In this document: positions 1-5,825 of the stretch, piece by piece
Layout: every line of letters begins with the position of its first letter
Position numbering within the stretch: the first letter of the stretch is position 1
Source of the DNA: CAYRFE01 sp964539615
GTDB lineage: Bacteria > Macinerneyibacteriota > Macinerneyibacteria > Macinerneyibacteriales > CAYRFE01
NCBI GenBank assembly: GCA_964539615.1
Contig: CAZIJP010000154.1
Span: 1 to 5,936, forward strand
Length of the DNA stretch: 5,936 nucleotides
Reading direction: 5' to 3'
Program-made: the position numbers and the translations under genes
The notes under the pieces: generated by a model
The model's input: the letters and a program-made list of their open reading frames with translations, nothing else
Databases searched by the model: none
What the model was told of the DNA's origin: nothing

Positions 1-43
1 ACTGCGTGGGTTGCTGCGTGGGAGAGTAGGTCGTCATCAGGCA
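1..43 (+). rRNA. rrf: 5S ribosomal RNA, 3' end (partial, cut by left edge)
   Basis: The bases from about 14 to 42 match the conserved 3' part of bacterial 5S rRNA: the loop E / helix IV signature GGGAGAGTAGG (20-30), followed by the helix I 3' strand ending in CAGGC. Bases 2-9 can pair with 14-21 around a GTTG loop, giving the expected helix IV with several G-U pairs. The 5' two-thirds of the gene lies outside the window, so an rRNA operon presumably extends to the left. The exact mature 3' end (42 or 43) is inferred by analogy with other 5S molecules. A T run starts at 44. Confidence 0.9.
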
Positions 44-52
44 TTTTTTTTG
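44..52 (+). terminator. T-tract end of the 5S / rRNA transcript
   Basis: Eight consecutive T (44-51) directly follow the 3' strand of 5S helix I. There is no separate hairpin between the RNA and the T run. If this is an intrinsic terminator, the folded 5S itself (helix I, or helix IV just before it) must serve as the upstream stem. That functional reading is inference. Confidence 0.55.
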
Positions 53-65
53 TACTAATATTACA

Positions 66-2021
66 TTATTTATTAAAAGAATTTAGCCATATTTCGGCTA
101 ATTGAGAAAACACTTCTAATTCACTATTTGTTAGACCGATAGGATCAAAACGCAATCGGTAATGATATTCAAGAAGATTATTTATTTCTTCAATATCGGG
201 CACTAATCCTTTATCATTAATTTGATGCAACCATTCTTGAAATGTCATATGATAAGGTCGCGGAAAACCTAAGGTCGTCAATTTATTTTCAACAGCATAA
301 AACAATGAATCAACACGGGTAAACTCTTTTTTGTTGATCGTCAGCTTATTTCTGTTTTTTGCTTTGCGGTATATACGAATGATAAGAAAAGCCGACAATA
401 ACGCTGCAATGATAGCCAAATAGATGTTCAATGTTGTGGATTTATTTCTGCTTAATAAAAGATATTGATTGCGTAAATACGAAATGAGATCACGTAACGG
501 TGACAAAAAACCTGACGCTTTTTCTTCTTCGTCCTGAAGCCAAATAGATGGGGTTGTGTCGATATCAACCCATTTGCCGTCCACATAGGCGGTGACCCAC
601 GCATGAGCATGCCGCGCTCGGGCAATATATTGCCGTTCAAGCGTGCTGTATTCGTATACATAATAGCCCGTAACATATCGGGCAGGTACACCGGCAGTGC
701 GAAGTAAAAGAACTGTGGCGGTAGCAAAAAATTCACAATGACCGGCCTTACGTATTGTCAAAAATGTGCCAAGCGGGCTCATACCTTGTGCATGTGACGG
801 TAGTGTGAGGGAATAATAGAAATCTTTTGAAAAATAATGTTTGACATTATCTACCGCTTCCGCAGCAGTTTTACTGTTTGAAATTCCTTGTTCGCGGGCG
901 ACACGGTTAAAAAGCTCACGTTCTTTCGGAGGAATTAACAGGTCTTCCTGACGCGGTGCTCCTTGAAATGGAAGAGCAGGTGAATAGTCTACGCTGTAAT
1001 CAAGAAATGATGGGCTTTCTTCGATCTTAACCGTGCCGTAATCATCTCTGAATAACCCAACAACAGCCAACCGTTTTATTGTGTGGCTTCCGGGTGGTAA
1101 AAGTAAATATTCATTTTTCGTGGATGCCATGCTCATTTGGACGGATAATTGTTTCGTTGGAAAAGAAGCATCAATCGGAATTATATTCCAAATACCATTA
1201 TTGATGAAAATGTCTTGTTTAGTAAGATTCGGCAGATACCAGGAAGAACCCCTGAATAGAGAATAACTTGCTTTACGAATATAAAAAGGCGGTATGTCCG
1301 TTGAACTTACTCTGAAAACAATAGAATCATCCAGTTTTATTTTTCCTATATCTCCTATAGATGTTTCGGTAAGATTGCCATGGGAGTGGCTGTATTGATA
1401 ATGATGACGTAAGTAATTGGAAAATGAGTTCCACATTATTCTGTGAACTGTTGAATACCCGATGTATAAGCCTAACCCAAGAAGTAGGGTTACTAATAAT
1501 GCCACACTGTATTTTATTGAACCTGCTCGCTTTGAGCGAAAAGAGAACAACCCCCACGCGGTCAAAACAAAGACTGAAGGATAAAAATAATCTGATCTCA
1601 AATTAATGATCGCTGCTGAGATAATGCATATAAGCGTATAATACGGCGTGATGTTCAATGGTTTGTGCATATAAGGGGTTTTGCCTTTTTTAACGCCGAG
1701 CCGTGTGCCGATAATGATCGTATCGATATCGCCGTAAAATTGACCGATCATGACGGGCAATAATGCAATAGGAAGCCATTTTATGAAATTTATCATTATA
1801 TATTCACGTTCATACGTTATCAGCATTAATACCATAGTCATAACGACCAGCGTGGATGAAATGTCGGCTAACGTAGTGTAATCGTTGATCGAGAATGTTC
1901 GACGTTTAGGAATAATGAACGAAAACTCAATGATTACCGCTGCAATGATGCCGATTACTAAAAGGTTTGTAGATATACCCCAGAAAAATAGGCATGCGCC
2001 GATAAAAAAACGCGGTCTCAT
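66..2021 (-). CDS. Membrane-anchored transglutaminase-like protein (TgpA-type, DUF4129-like tail)
   Basis: A 651-residue integral membrane protein with a transglutaminase core, probably facing the periplasm or outside. Hydrophobic segments near residues 5-35, 54-70, 80-96, 127-141, 146-160 and 171-190 form an N-terminal membrane domain. The soluble part follows. The catalytic triad is visible as Cys429 (AGHCEFFATA), His473 (HAHAWV) and Asp488 (WVDIDTTP), with the typical GVPARYVTGYY strand between. A last membrane helix lies near 531-549, then a cytoplasmic helical tail (about 570-650) resembling DUF4129. All three catalytic residues are present, so it may be active as a protease, a cross-linking enzyme or an amidase; the substrate is unknown. 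It is the last gene of the operon. Its ATG overlaps the stop of the DUF58 gene by 4 bases (ATGA), with AAGGA nine bases upstream as ribosome site. The stop codon is 22 bases from the end of the convergent 5S gene. The family assignment is firm; the physiological role is not. Confidence 0.93.
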   Translation of the reverse strand: MRPRFFIGACLFFWGISTNLLVIGIIAAVIIEFSFIIPKRRTFSINDYTTLADISSTLVVMTMVLMLITYEREYIMINFIKWLPIALLPVMIGQFYGDIDTIIIGTRLGVKKGKTPYMHKPLNITPYYTLICIISAAIINLRSDYFYPSVFVLTAWGLFSFRSKRAGSIKYSVALLVTLLLGLGLYIGYSTVHRIMWNSFSNYLRHHYQYSHSHGNLTETSIGDIGKIKLDDSIVFRVSSTDIPPFYIRKASYSLFRGSSWYLPNLTKQDIFINNGIWNIIPIDASFPTKQLSVQMSMASTKNEYLLLPPGSHTIKRLAVVGLFRDDYGTVKIEESPSFLDYSVDYSPALPFQGAPRQEDLLIPPKERELFNRVAREQGISNSKTAAEAVDNVKHYFSKDFYYSLTLPSHAQGMSPLGTFLTIRKAGHCEFFATATVLLLRTAGVPARYVTGYYVYEYSTLERQYIARARHAHAWVTAYVDGKWVDIDTTPSIWLQDEEEKASGFLSPLRDLISYLRNQYLLLSRNKSTTLNIYLAIIAALLSAFLIIRIYRKAKNRNKLTINKKEFTRVDSLFYAVENKLTTLGFPRPYHMTFQEWLHQINDKGLVPDIEEINNLLEYHYRLRFDPIGLTNSELEVFSQLAEIWLNSFNK

Positions 2022-3358
2022 CCTGAAAGTCCTTTTTGAACGAGACCGTTTTGAATGATCTTGACCGGTGTTTTCAACGGATTATCCGTGAGAATTGATC
2101 TGACATGATCCGGGTCATTGGTGCAAATATATACATCAAGTGGCATTCCTGATCCCGCCAAAGACCGTACAAGATGCAAGCGATCAGGATCCAGCGTTAA
2201 TAAAACCATGATACATCCGCTGACGGTTGTGACATGGCGCATCACATGCTCGGATAACGATGTAAACGTGACGCCTGATGCAGGTATGACACATGCGAGT
2301 ATTTCCATAAGATAACTATAATCGGCAGCGCCGCGGCCGCAGGTCATACAATAGGACTGAGTACCGACAAATAACAGGTCGAGAAGCACATCGGGCGCAT
2401 GTGGAGCAGCGACGAATGACGTGGCAATCGAAACGGCATCCTCAAAAACGGCATCATCGCCGTTTTCCGAGAATGTATCGAGAATTAAGGCATGACGCGA
2501 CGCAAATTGATCCTGAGTTTCTTTAACCATTGGTTTTCCCAGTTTTGCAAACGATCGCCAATGGATACGTTTCAGGGGATCGCCGGGTTGGTATTCCCGG
2601 ATAGAAAGGAATTCTTCCGAGTCGCCCACCTTGCGTATAAGCGCTGTTTCTCCTTCCTGATATTTTCGTGTGCCGGGTAGGATCGATTTTGGCACGGCAT
2701 ACATTTTGGGAAATATCAGCACGGATGCGGGAGCAGTAATGACCCTTGAGCGTTTTGTAAGGCCGAAGATGTCTTTTCGGATGATGCGTATACCTTTGAA
2801 ACGGATATATCCTCTGCGTTGCGGTATAAATGAGGATTCGACGGATTCCTGAGTTGCAGGAAATAAAACCGGCAGCTCGGTTTCAGTGAATAGGGCTCCC
2901 AGATTGCGTTTGATAAGCCACATCCAACGGTAATATCCGAATCGTTTATCAAAGGCATTCCGTTTGTTTTCCGATGGTTCTACGGTTGTGAGAAATGATC
3001 TAAGGTCGGGACGCGGGTCTTCCGGTACTTCCTCAAAAAACAATCCTTTTTCCAATTTGCCGTTATTATAAAACTGCAACCGATAGCGGAACGGTTCATC
3101 AGCCATGCCCGTCTTCGGCATTAACCGTGAAACGCTCAATTTATGTGAAAAAAAAATATTACTTAAAAATCCTATGGTAAGAAATGCCGCCAGGGCGCTT
3201 CCTATCTGGAATATCATGGTCTTTCGTGCATCACCGCCAACGATCACGCAAAACAAAAAACATCCCACTATAAAAAAACCTTGTTTTGTAAACAGACCTC
3301 CGAGAAACGTATTGAAACCGTAAGTACGTCGATACGTACGGTACATTCGTTGTTTCAT
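2018..3358 (-). CDS. DUF58 domain-containing membrane protein
   Basis: A 446-residue DUF58 protein, the usual partner of MoxR ATPases. Two adjacent hydrophobic segments (about 26-42 and 47-70) anchor the N-terminus. A beta-rich region with an RRGYIRFKG strand at 181-189 follows. The DUF58 signature is at 249-280, with core FLSIREYQPGDP then RIHWRSFAKLGK. The C-terminal part should adopt a VWA-like fold, but at the MIDAS position it reads LILDTFSE (291-298). Asp294 is kept while the serines of DxSxS are not in register, so a classical metal site is doubtful. It is the middle gene of the operon, with ATGA overlaps at both ends, which indicates translational coupling. No strong Shine-Dalgarno precedes its ATG, consistent with coupling to the ATPase gene. 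An alternative start at Met5 cannot be excluded. It probably links the cytosolic ATPase to membrane or envelope clients; that is inferred from the family. Confidence 0.93.
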   Translation of the reverse strand: MKQRMYRTYRRTYGFNTFLGGLFTKQGFFIVGCFLFCVIVGGDARKTMIFQIGSALAAFLTIGFLSNIFFSHKLSVSRLMPKTGMADEPFRYRLQFYNNGKLEKGLFFEEVPEDPRPDLRSFLTTVEPSENKRNAFDKRFGYYRWMWLIKRNLGALFTETELPVLFPATQESVESSFIPQRRGYIRFKGIRIIRKDIFGLTKRSRVITAPASVLIFPKMYAVPKSILPGTRKYQEGETALIRKVGDSEEFLSIREYQPGDPLKRIHWRSFAKLGKPMVKETQDQFASRHALILDTFSENGDDAVFEDAVSIATSFVAAPHAPDVLLDLLFVGTQSYCMTCGRGAADYSYLMEILACVIPASGVTFTSLSEHVMRHVTTVSGCIMVLLTLDPDRLHLVRSLAGSGMPLDVYICTNDPDHVRSILTDNPLKTPVKIIQNGLVQKGLSG

Positions 3359-4293
3359 ACCGGTGCTTTTATTGATCGGATTATATCGTGAACCACCAAA
3401 CGAGGCGTGAGCCCGCCGAAGGATGCCTGCGGATCGAGCGCCATGCGGTGTGATATTATATCGGGAGCTATCTCCTGAATATGATCGGGAGTGATAAAGT
3501 CAATACCGTCAAAAAAAGCAAGTGATTGTGCAGTTTTCATGATCGACAATGACGCACGTACGCTTGCACCGAGCACAACACCGGGCCATGTTCTCGTGGC
3601 CGCCACGATGTCGACAATGTAGTATTTCAATTCCTCGCTGATGCGAACGGTCTGAATATGTTTGCGAATCTCGCGTATGTCTTCTGCAGTTGCAACTGAT
3701 CTCACATGGTCCAACGGCGGATCGAACCCGTCAGAAAGTATCGATACTTCCTCGTCGCGGTTGACATAGCCCATGCGCAACTGCATCGTAAAACGGTCCA
3801 TCTGCGATTCAGGCAACGGATAGGTGCCGTGAGATTCGGCAGGGTTTTGCGTAGCGATCACAAAGAAGAGGTCGCCCAATTCATATTGATGTCCGTCGGC
3901 GCTGATCTGGTTTTCCGCCATTGCTTCCAGAAGAGCGGATTGCGTGCGCGGACTGGCGCGGTTTATCTCATCGGTTAGCAGAATATTGGTAAAGACCGGG
4001 CCATTATGAAAATGGAAAGAATTATCGCGAGGGTCATAGATAGATACGCCGATGATGTCGGAAGGCAGCAGGTCGGGTGTGAACTGTATACGCCTGAAAT
4101 CGGCATGTATGGTGCGAGCAAGCGTCTTTGCAAGCGTGGTCTTGCCGGTTCCCGGATAATCATCCAAAAGCACATGGCCGCCGCTGAAAAAAGCAGCGAG
4201 GATTTTGCGTATAACGGTATCATCGCCTTTGATGACCGCTCGAATGGAATTGTTGATATCTTTGTACAACGACAACGCTTTGTTTTTATCCAT
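3355..4293 (-). CDS. MoxR-family AAA+ ATPase
   Basis: A 312-residue cytosolic AAA+ ATPase of the MoxR type, at the usual family length. Walker A is PGTGKT (47-52), Walker B is LLTDEINRA (105-113), sensor 1 is ATQNP (147-151), the arginine-finger region is ESQMDRF (162-168), and the sensor 2 motif is GASVRAS (242-248), where most relatives have GASPR. MoxR proteins are thought to act as chaperones for maturation or assembly of partner proteins, here presumably the DUF58 and transglutaminase products encoded after it. It is the first gene of the operon and its TGA overlaps the next ATG by 4 bases. The start is well constrained: an in-frame TGA lies 21 bases before the ATG and no ATG, GTG or TTG lies between. 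No Shine-Dalgarno is visible, and a likely -10 box ends only six bases before the ATG, so the message may be leaderless. Confidence 0.95.
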   Translation of the reverse strand: MDKNKALSLYKDINNSIRAVIKGDDTVIRKILAAFFSGGHVLLDDYPGTGKTTLAKTLARTIHADFRRIQFTPDLLPSDIIGVSIYDPRDNSFHFHNGPVFTNILLTDEINRASPRTQSALLEAMAENQISADGHQYELGDLFFVIATQNPAESHGTYPLPESQMDRFTMQLRMGYVNRDEEVSILSDGFDPPLDHVRSVATAEDIREIRKHIQTVRISEELKYYIVDIVAATRTWPGVVLGASVRASLSIMKTAQSLAFFDGIDFITPDHIQEIAPDIISHRMALDPQASFGGLTPRLVVHDIIRSIKAPV

Positions 4294-4299
4294 GTAATA

Positions 4300-4327
4300 A
4301 GTATACAGGTATAATCATAAAAATCAA
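4300..4327 (-). promoter_or_regulatory. Candidate promoter of the moxR-DUF58-transglutaminase operon
   Basis: On the - strand there is TTGATT (4327-4322), a 16-base spacer, and TATACT (4305-4300). The expected start point, about seven bases after the -10 box, coincides with the A of the ATPase ATG at 4293. The -10 box overlaps the palindrome GTATAC (4301-4306). No other convincing pair was found in the 111-base gap, although TTATAC slightly upstream is a weaker -10 alternative that would leave a short leader. Confidence 0.5.
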
Positions 4328-4353
4328 GAATCGATTAACTATTGCATAATATA

Positions 4354-4382
4354 TTGACAATTAAAAAAAAACAACCTATACT
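4354..4382 (+). promoter_or_regulatory. Strong sigma70-type promoter of the small alanine-rich gene
   Basis: A perfect TTGACA (4354-4359) and TATACT (4377-4382) are separated by the optimal 17 bases, and the spacer is A-rich. The predicted start is near 4389, giving a leader of about 16 bases that holds the ribosome site. The promoter diverges from that of the ATPase operon; the two -35 boxes are 26 bases apart. Confidence 0.8.
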
Positions 4383-4391
4383 CACATAAAC

Positions 4392-4399
4392 AAAGGAGA
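4392..4399 (+). promoter_or_regulatory. Shine-Dalgarno of the small alanine-rich gene
   Basis: AAAGGAGA with GGAG ending six bases before the ATG at 4405. This is the only near-consensus ribosome site among the single or leading genes of the window, and it fixes the start of this gene. Confidence 0.85.
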
Positions 4400-4404
4400 A
4401 TAGC

Positions 4405-4695
4405 ATGGGAGCAGAAGCAGGTGCAGTTGCTGCAGCAGCGGCAGCAGAGATCGCGCGTGCGATCAAAGCGTCAGGTGCAATTATCGAACTTGTACCGGAG
4501 GAATTTTTAAAGATCGCTTCGATGAATGAAAAACTTTTGATCGTCTGGTGCTATGAAAAAGGTATTTTCTCTGAAGCATATAAGTATATGACCTCTTATA
4601 AGGGATTATTCTTTTATACAAAATCAAAGTTTTCCATTGAATTCCCGAAAGACACAGAGTTTATTAATTCAAAGAAAATATGGATACCGGGGTGA
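4405..4695 (+). CDS. Small alanine-rich protein of unknown function
   Basis: A 96-residue protein I cannot name. Its reality rests on the consensus promoter, the near-perfect Shine-Dalgarno and the well-placed ATG. Residues 4-24 are a run of small residues (a seven-alanine stretch at 9-14 and around it) continuing into EIARAIKASG, likely one helix that could be amphipathic or weakly membrane-associating. A mixed alpha/beta segment follows, with PEEFLKI (31-37), a hydrophobic strand LLIVWCY (44-50), and SYKGLFFYTKS (64-74). The protein ends in a KKIWIPG tail. The pattern in the second half suggests a compact fold with several short strands. There is no signal peptide cleavage site or cofactor motif. 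From memory, similar small proteins with an alanine-rich start and a KIWIP end occur as hypotheticals in diverse bacteria; this is unverified. It is divergent from the ATPase operon and convergent with the binding-protein gene, so it is monocistronic. Expression is probably high. Confidence 0.82.
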   Translation: MGAEAGAVAAAAAAEIARAIKASGAIIELVPEEFLKIASMNEKLLIVWCYEKGIFSEAYKYMTSYKGLFFYTKSKFSIEFPKDTEFINSKKIWIPG

Positions 4696-4777
4696 GGCGT
4701 ATATATACTAAGAAAATCCCGTATATTTCATTACAAAGCTAAACTACCAGTTGCATGAGAATTTGGAAAAGCGTAGA

Positions 4778-5563
4778 TTATTTCAAAAATTCCGCTTCTG
4801 ATACGCTAATAAGTTTTTTTAATTCTCCGTTATGTTTCATGTCGGATATTATTTTATCAATTATTGGCACAAGAAGTTTATTCTTAACATGTATATAGTG
4901 ATATAAATCATGTACTGCTAATGTTTTGATTGGATTTATTGAATTGATTTTCAATTTTTTTAAAATGGCCTTTCCATCGATAGAATTGGCCAGAGCAATA
5001 TCAGCTCGACCTTCATTTAAGTAGAGCATCATTTGTTCTGTATCGTTGACAATATGAACATTTACCAAACCATCGGTCATATCCTTAGTATGTTGAACAC
5101 CTCGAACAACAACGATTGAATATTTACGCAAATCGTTTTTTGATTTTACAATAATTTTGCTTTTTGTTTTTGCAAAAACAGTAGTATCAAGATAATAATA
5201 AGGTGTAGGAACTCGTATTAACATCGGATTACGTTCTCCATATGAATAGATACGCATCATTTCACCGTCAATTTCACCATTACTTGCCATATGGCGACAT
5301 CGTTCGCCCGGGTATTTCAGAAGAGTGATGGGGATACCGGCTCGCTTATAAAATGCGCGAAAAATCGATTCTCCTATTTCTTGTTCAGCCAAGTTTTCAA
5401 TACGAACGTAATGATACGTATTTTTAGTGGGATGTTTTGAATTTTCGTCATCAAGCGTTATGTTTTGTGAAAATATATCAAGATGCATTGATTGTAAAAA
5501 TACAATAAAACCGAATTTCAAGATTACCAATCGTGTTGAAAAAATAAAATTACAAAACAACAT
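4778..5563 (-). CDS. Periplasmic substrate-binding-protein-like protein (SBP_bac_3 type), orphan
   Basis: A 261-residue protein resembling the extracellular solute-binding proteins of family 3. The N-terminus has a hydrophobic stretch (about 12-25, LVILKFGFIVFLQS) that looks like a signal peptide, with possible cleavage near SQ-N (32-34). There is no lipobox. The two-lobe pattern is visible: ESIFRAFYKRAGI (65-77), PTPYYYLDTTVFAKTKS (119-135), the hinge-like NDLRKYSIVVVRGVQ (143-157), and the second lobe TEQMMLYLNEGRADIAL (175-191) with the G-R-A-D-I-A motif typical of the family. The usual first strand with YPPF is not recognisable, so ligand type cannot be predicted. No permease or ATPase transporter genes adjoin it. 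It could serve a distant transporter or be a stand-alone sensor protein. The start is constrained by an in-frame TGA 33 bases upstream with no other start codon between, and no Shine-Dalgarno is visible. The gene is clearly richer in A+T than the ATPase operon. Confidence 0.83.
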   Translation of the reverse strand: MLFCNFIFSTRLVILKFGFIVFLQSMHLDIFSQNITLDDENSKHPTKNTYHYVRIENLAEQEIGESIFRAFYKRAGIPITLLKYPGERCRHMASNGEIDGEMMRIYSYGERNPMLIRVPTPYYYLDTTVFAKTKSKIIVKSKNDLRKYSIVVVRGVQHTKDMTDGLVNVHIVNDTEQMMLYLNEGRADIALANSIDGKAILKKLKINSINPIKTLAVHDLYHYIHVKNKLLVPIIDKIISDMKHNGELKKLISVSEAEFLK

Positions 5564-5568
5564 AAGAA

Positions 5569-5597
5569 ATTTTACATTAAACTTTAAATAAAATCAA
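5569..5597 (-). promoter_or_regulatory. Candidate promoter of the binding-protein gene
   Basis: On the - strand there is TTGATT (5597-5592), a 17-base spacer, and TAAAAT (5574-5569). The -10 box ends five bases before the ATG, so the expected start of transcription falls on the start codon. The region is very A+T rich, so chance matches are likely; the exact 17-base spacing is the main support. Confidence 0.4.
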
Positions 5598-5612
5598 TAT
5601 ATTTGATAAATT

Positions 5613-5621
5613 AAAAAAAAA
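5613..5621 (-). terminator. T-tract end of the tRNA-Asn transcript
   Basis: Nine T on the - strand (5621-5613) begin directly after the tRNA discriminator base. No separate hairpin stands between the acceptor stem and the T run, which matches the arrangement at the 5S end. It would separate tRNA transcription from the binding-protein gene 50 bases further on. Confidence 0.5.
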
Positions 5622-5693
5622 CTCCCCCGACCGGATTCGAACCAGTAACCAATCGGTTAACAGCCGATTGCTCTACCGTTGAGCTACGGAGGA
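5622..5693 (-). tRNA. tRNA-Asn (anticodon GTT)
   Basis: A complete 72-base cloverleaf. The acceptor stem TCCTCCG pairs with CGGGGGA (one T-G pair), the D arm is GCTC/GAGC, and the anticodon arm ATCGG/CCGAT encloses the loop CTGTTAA with anticodon GTT. The variable loop is TGGTT, and the T arm ACTGG/CCGGT encloses TTCGAAT. The discriminator is G, as expected for tRNA-Asn. The 3' CCA is not encoded and must be added by the CCA-adding enzyme. It is a single tRNA gene with its own promoter. Confidence 0.97.
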
Positions 5694-5712
5694 GTATCAT
5701 ACGTGACACACC

Positions 5713-5741
5713 TTTATACCCAATAATCGACGAATTGTCAA
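5713..5741 (-). promoter_or_regulatory. Strong promoter of tRNA-Asn
   Basis: On the - strand there is a perfect TTGACA (5741-5736), a 17-base spacer, and TATAAA (5718-5713). The predicted start is near 5706, about a dozen bases before the mature tRNA 5' end at 5693, leaving a short leader for RNase P to remove. Confidence 0.82.
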
Positions 5742-5788
5742 GCGAAAAAAACACAGTACTAAAATAATTCCACATCAAGATAAATTAT

Positions 5789-5816
5789 TTGACAATTATT
5801 TGAAAACCGATAGAAT
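5789..5816 (+). promoter_or_regulatory. Promoter of the kinase-like gene
   Basis: A perfect TTGACA (5789-5794), a 16-base spacer, and TAGAAT (5811-5816). The predicted start near 5823 leaves about three bases before the ATG at 5826, so the transcript would be nearly leaderless. The promoter is divergent from that of tRNA-Asn; the two -35 boxes are 47 bases apart. Confidence 0.68.
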
Positions 5817-5825
5817 ACAAGGGCT

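Noticed and set aside
2..22. Direct repeat CTGCGTGGG (2-10 and 14-22) at the left edge, resembling a tandem repeat.
   Set aside because: It is part of 5S rRNA helix IV: bases 2-9 pair with 14-21 through Watson-Crick and G-U pairs around a GTTG loop, so RNA structure explains it.
3706..4314. Open frames on the + strand across the ATPase gene (3706-3978, 4006-4314), and similar ones opposite or within the other operon genes.
   Set aside because: They lie antisense or out of frame to genes with clear catalytic motifs, lack ribosome sites, and encode no recognisable protein pattern.
4294..4404. A riboswitch or structured leader between the ATPase operon and the small gene.
   Set aside because: The 111 bases are filled by two divergent promoters and a leader of about 16 bases; no stable stem or aptamer-like element is visible.
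4699..4726. Palindrome GTATATATAC (4699-4708) plus GTATAT at 4721, a possible terminator or operator between the convergent genes.
   Set aside because: The stem would be six A-T-rich pairs with no T run on either strand. No transcription role can be supported, and such palindromes are common in A+T-rich spacers.
5733..5797. Inverted pair AATTGTCAA (5733-5741) and TTGACAATT (5789-5797), 47 bases apart, resembling an operator or transposon end.
   Set aside because: The two arms are the -35 regions of divergent promoters (tRNA-Asn and the kinase gene). No target duplication or transposase is present.
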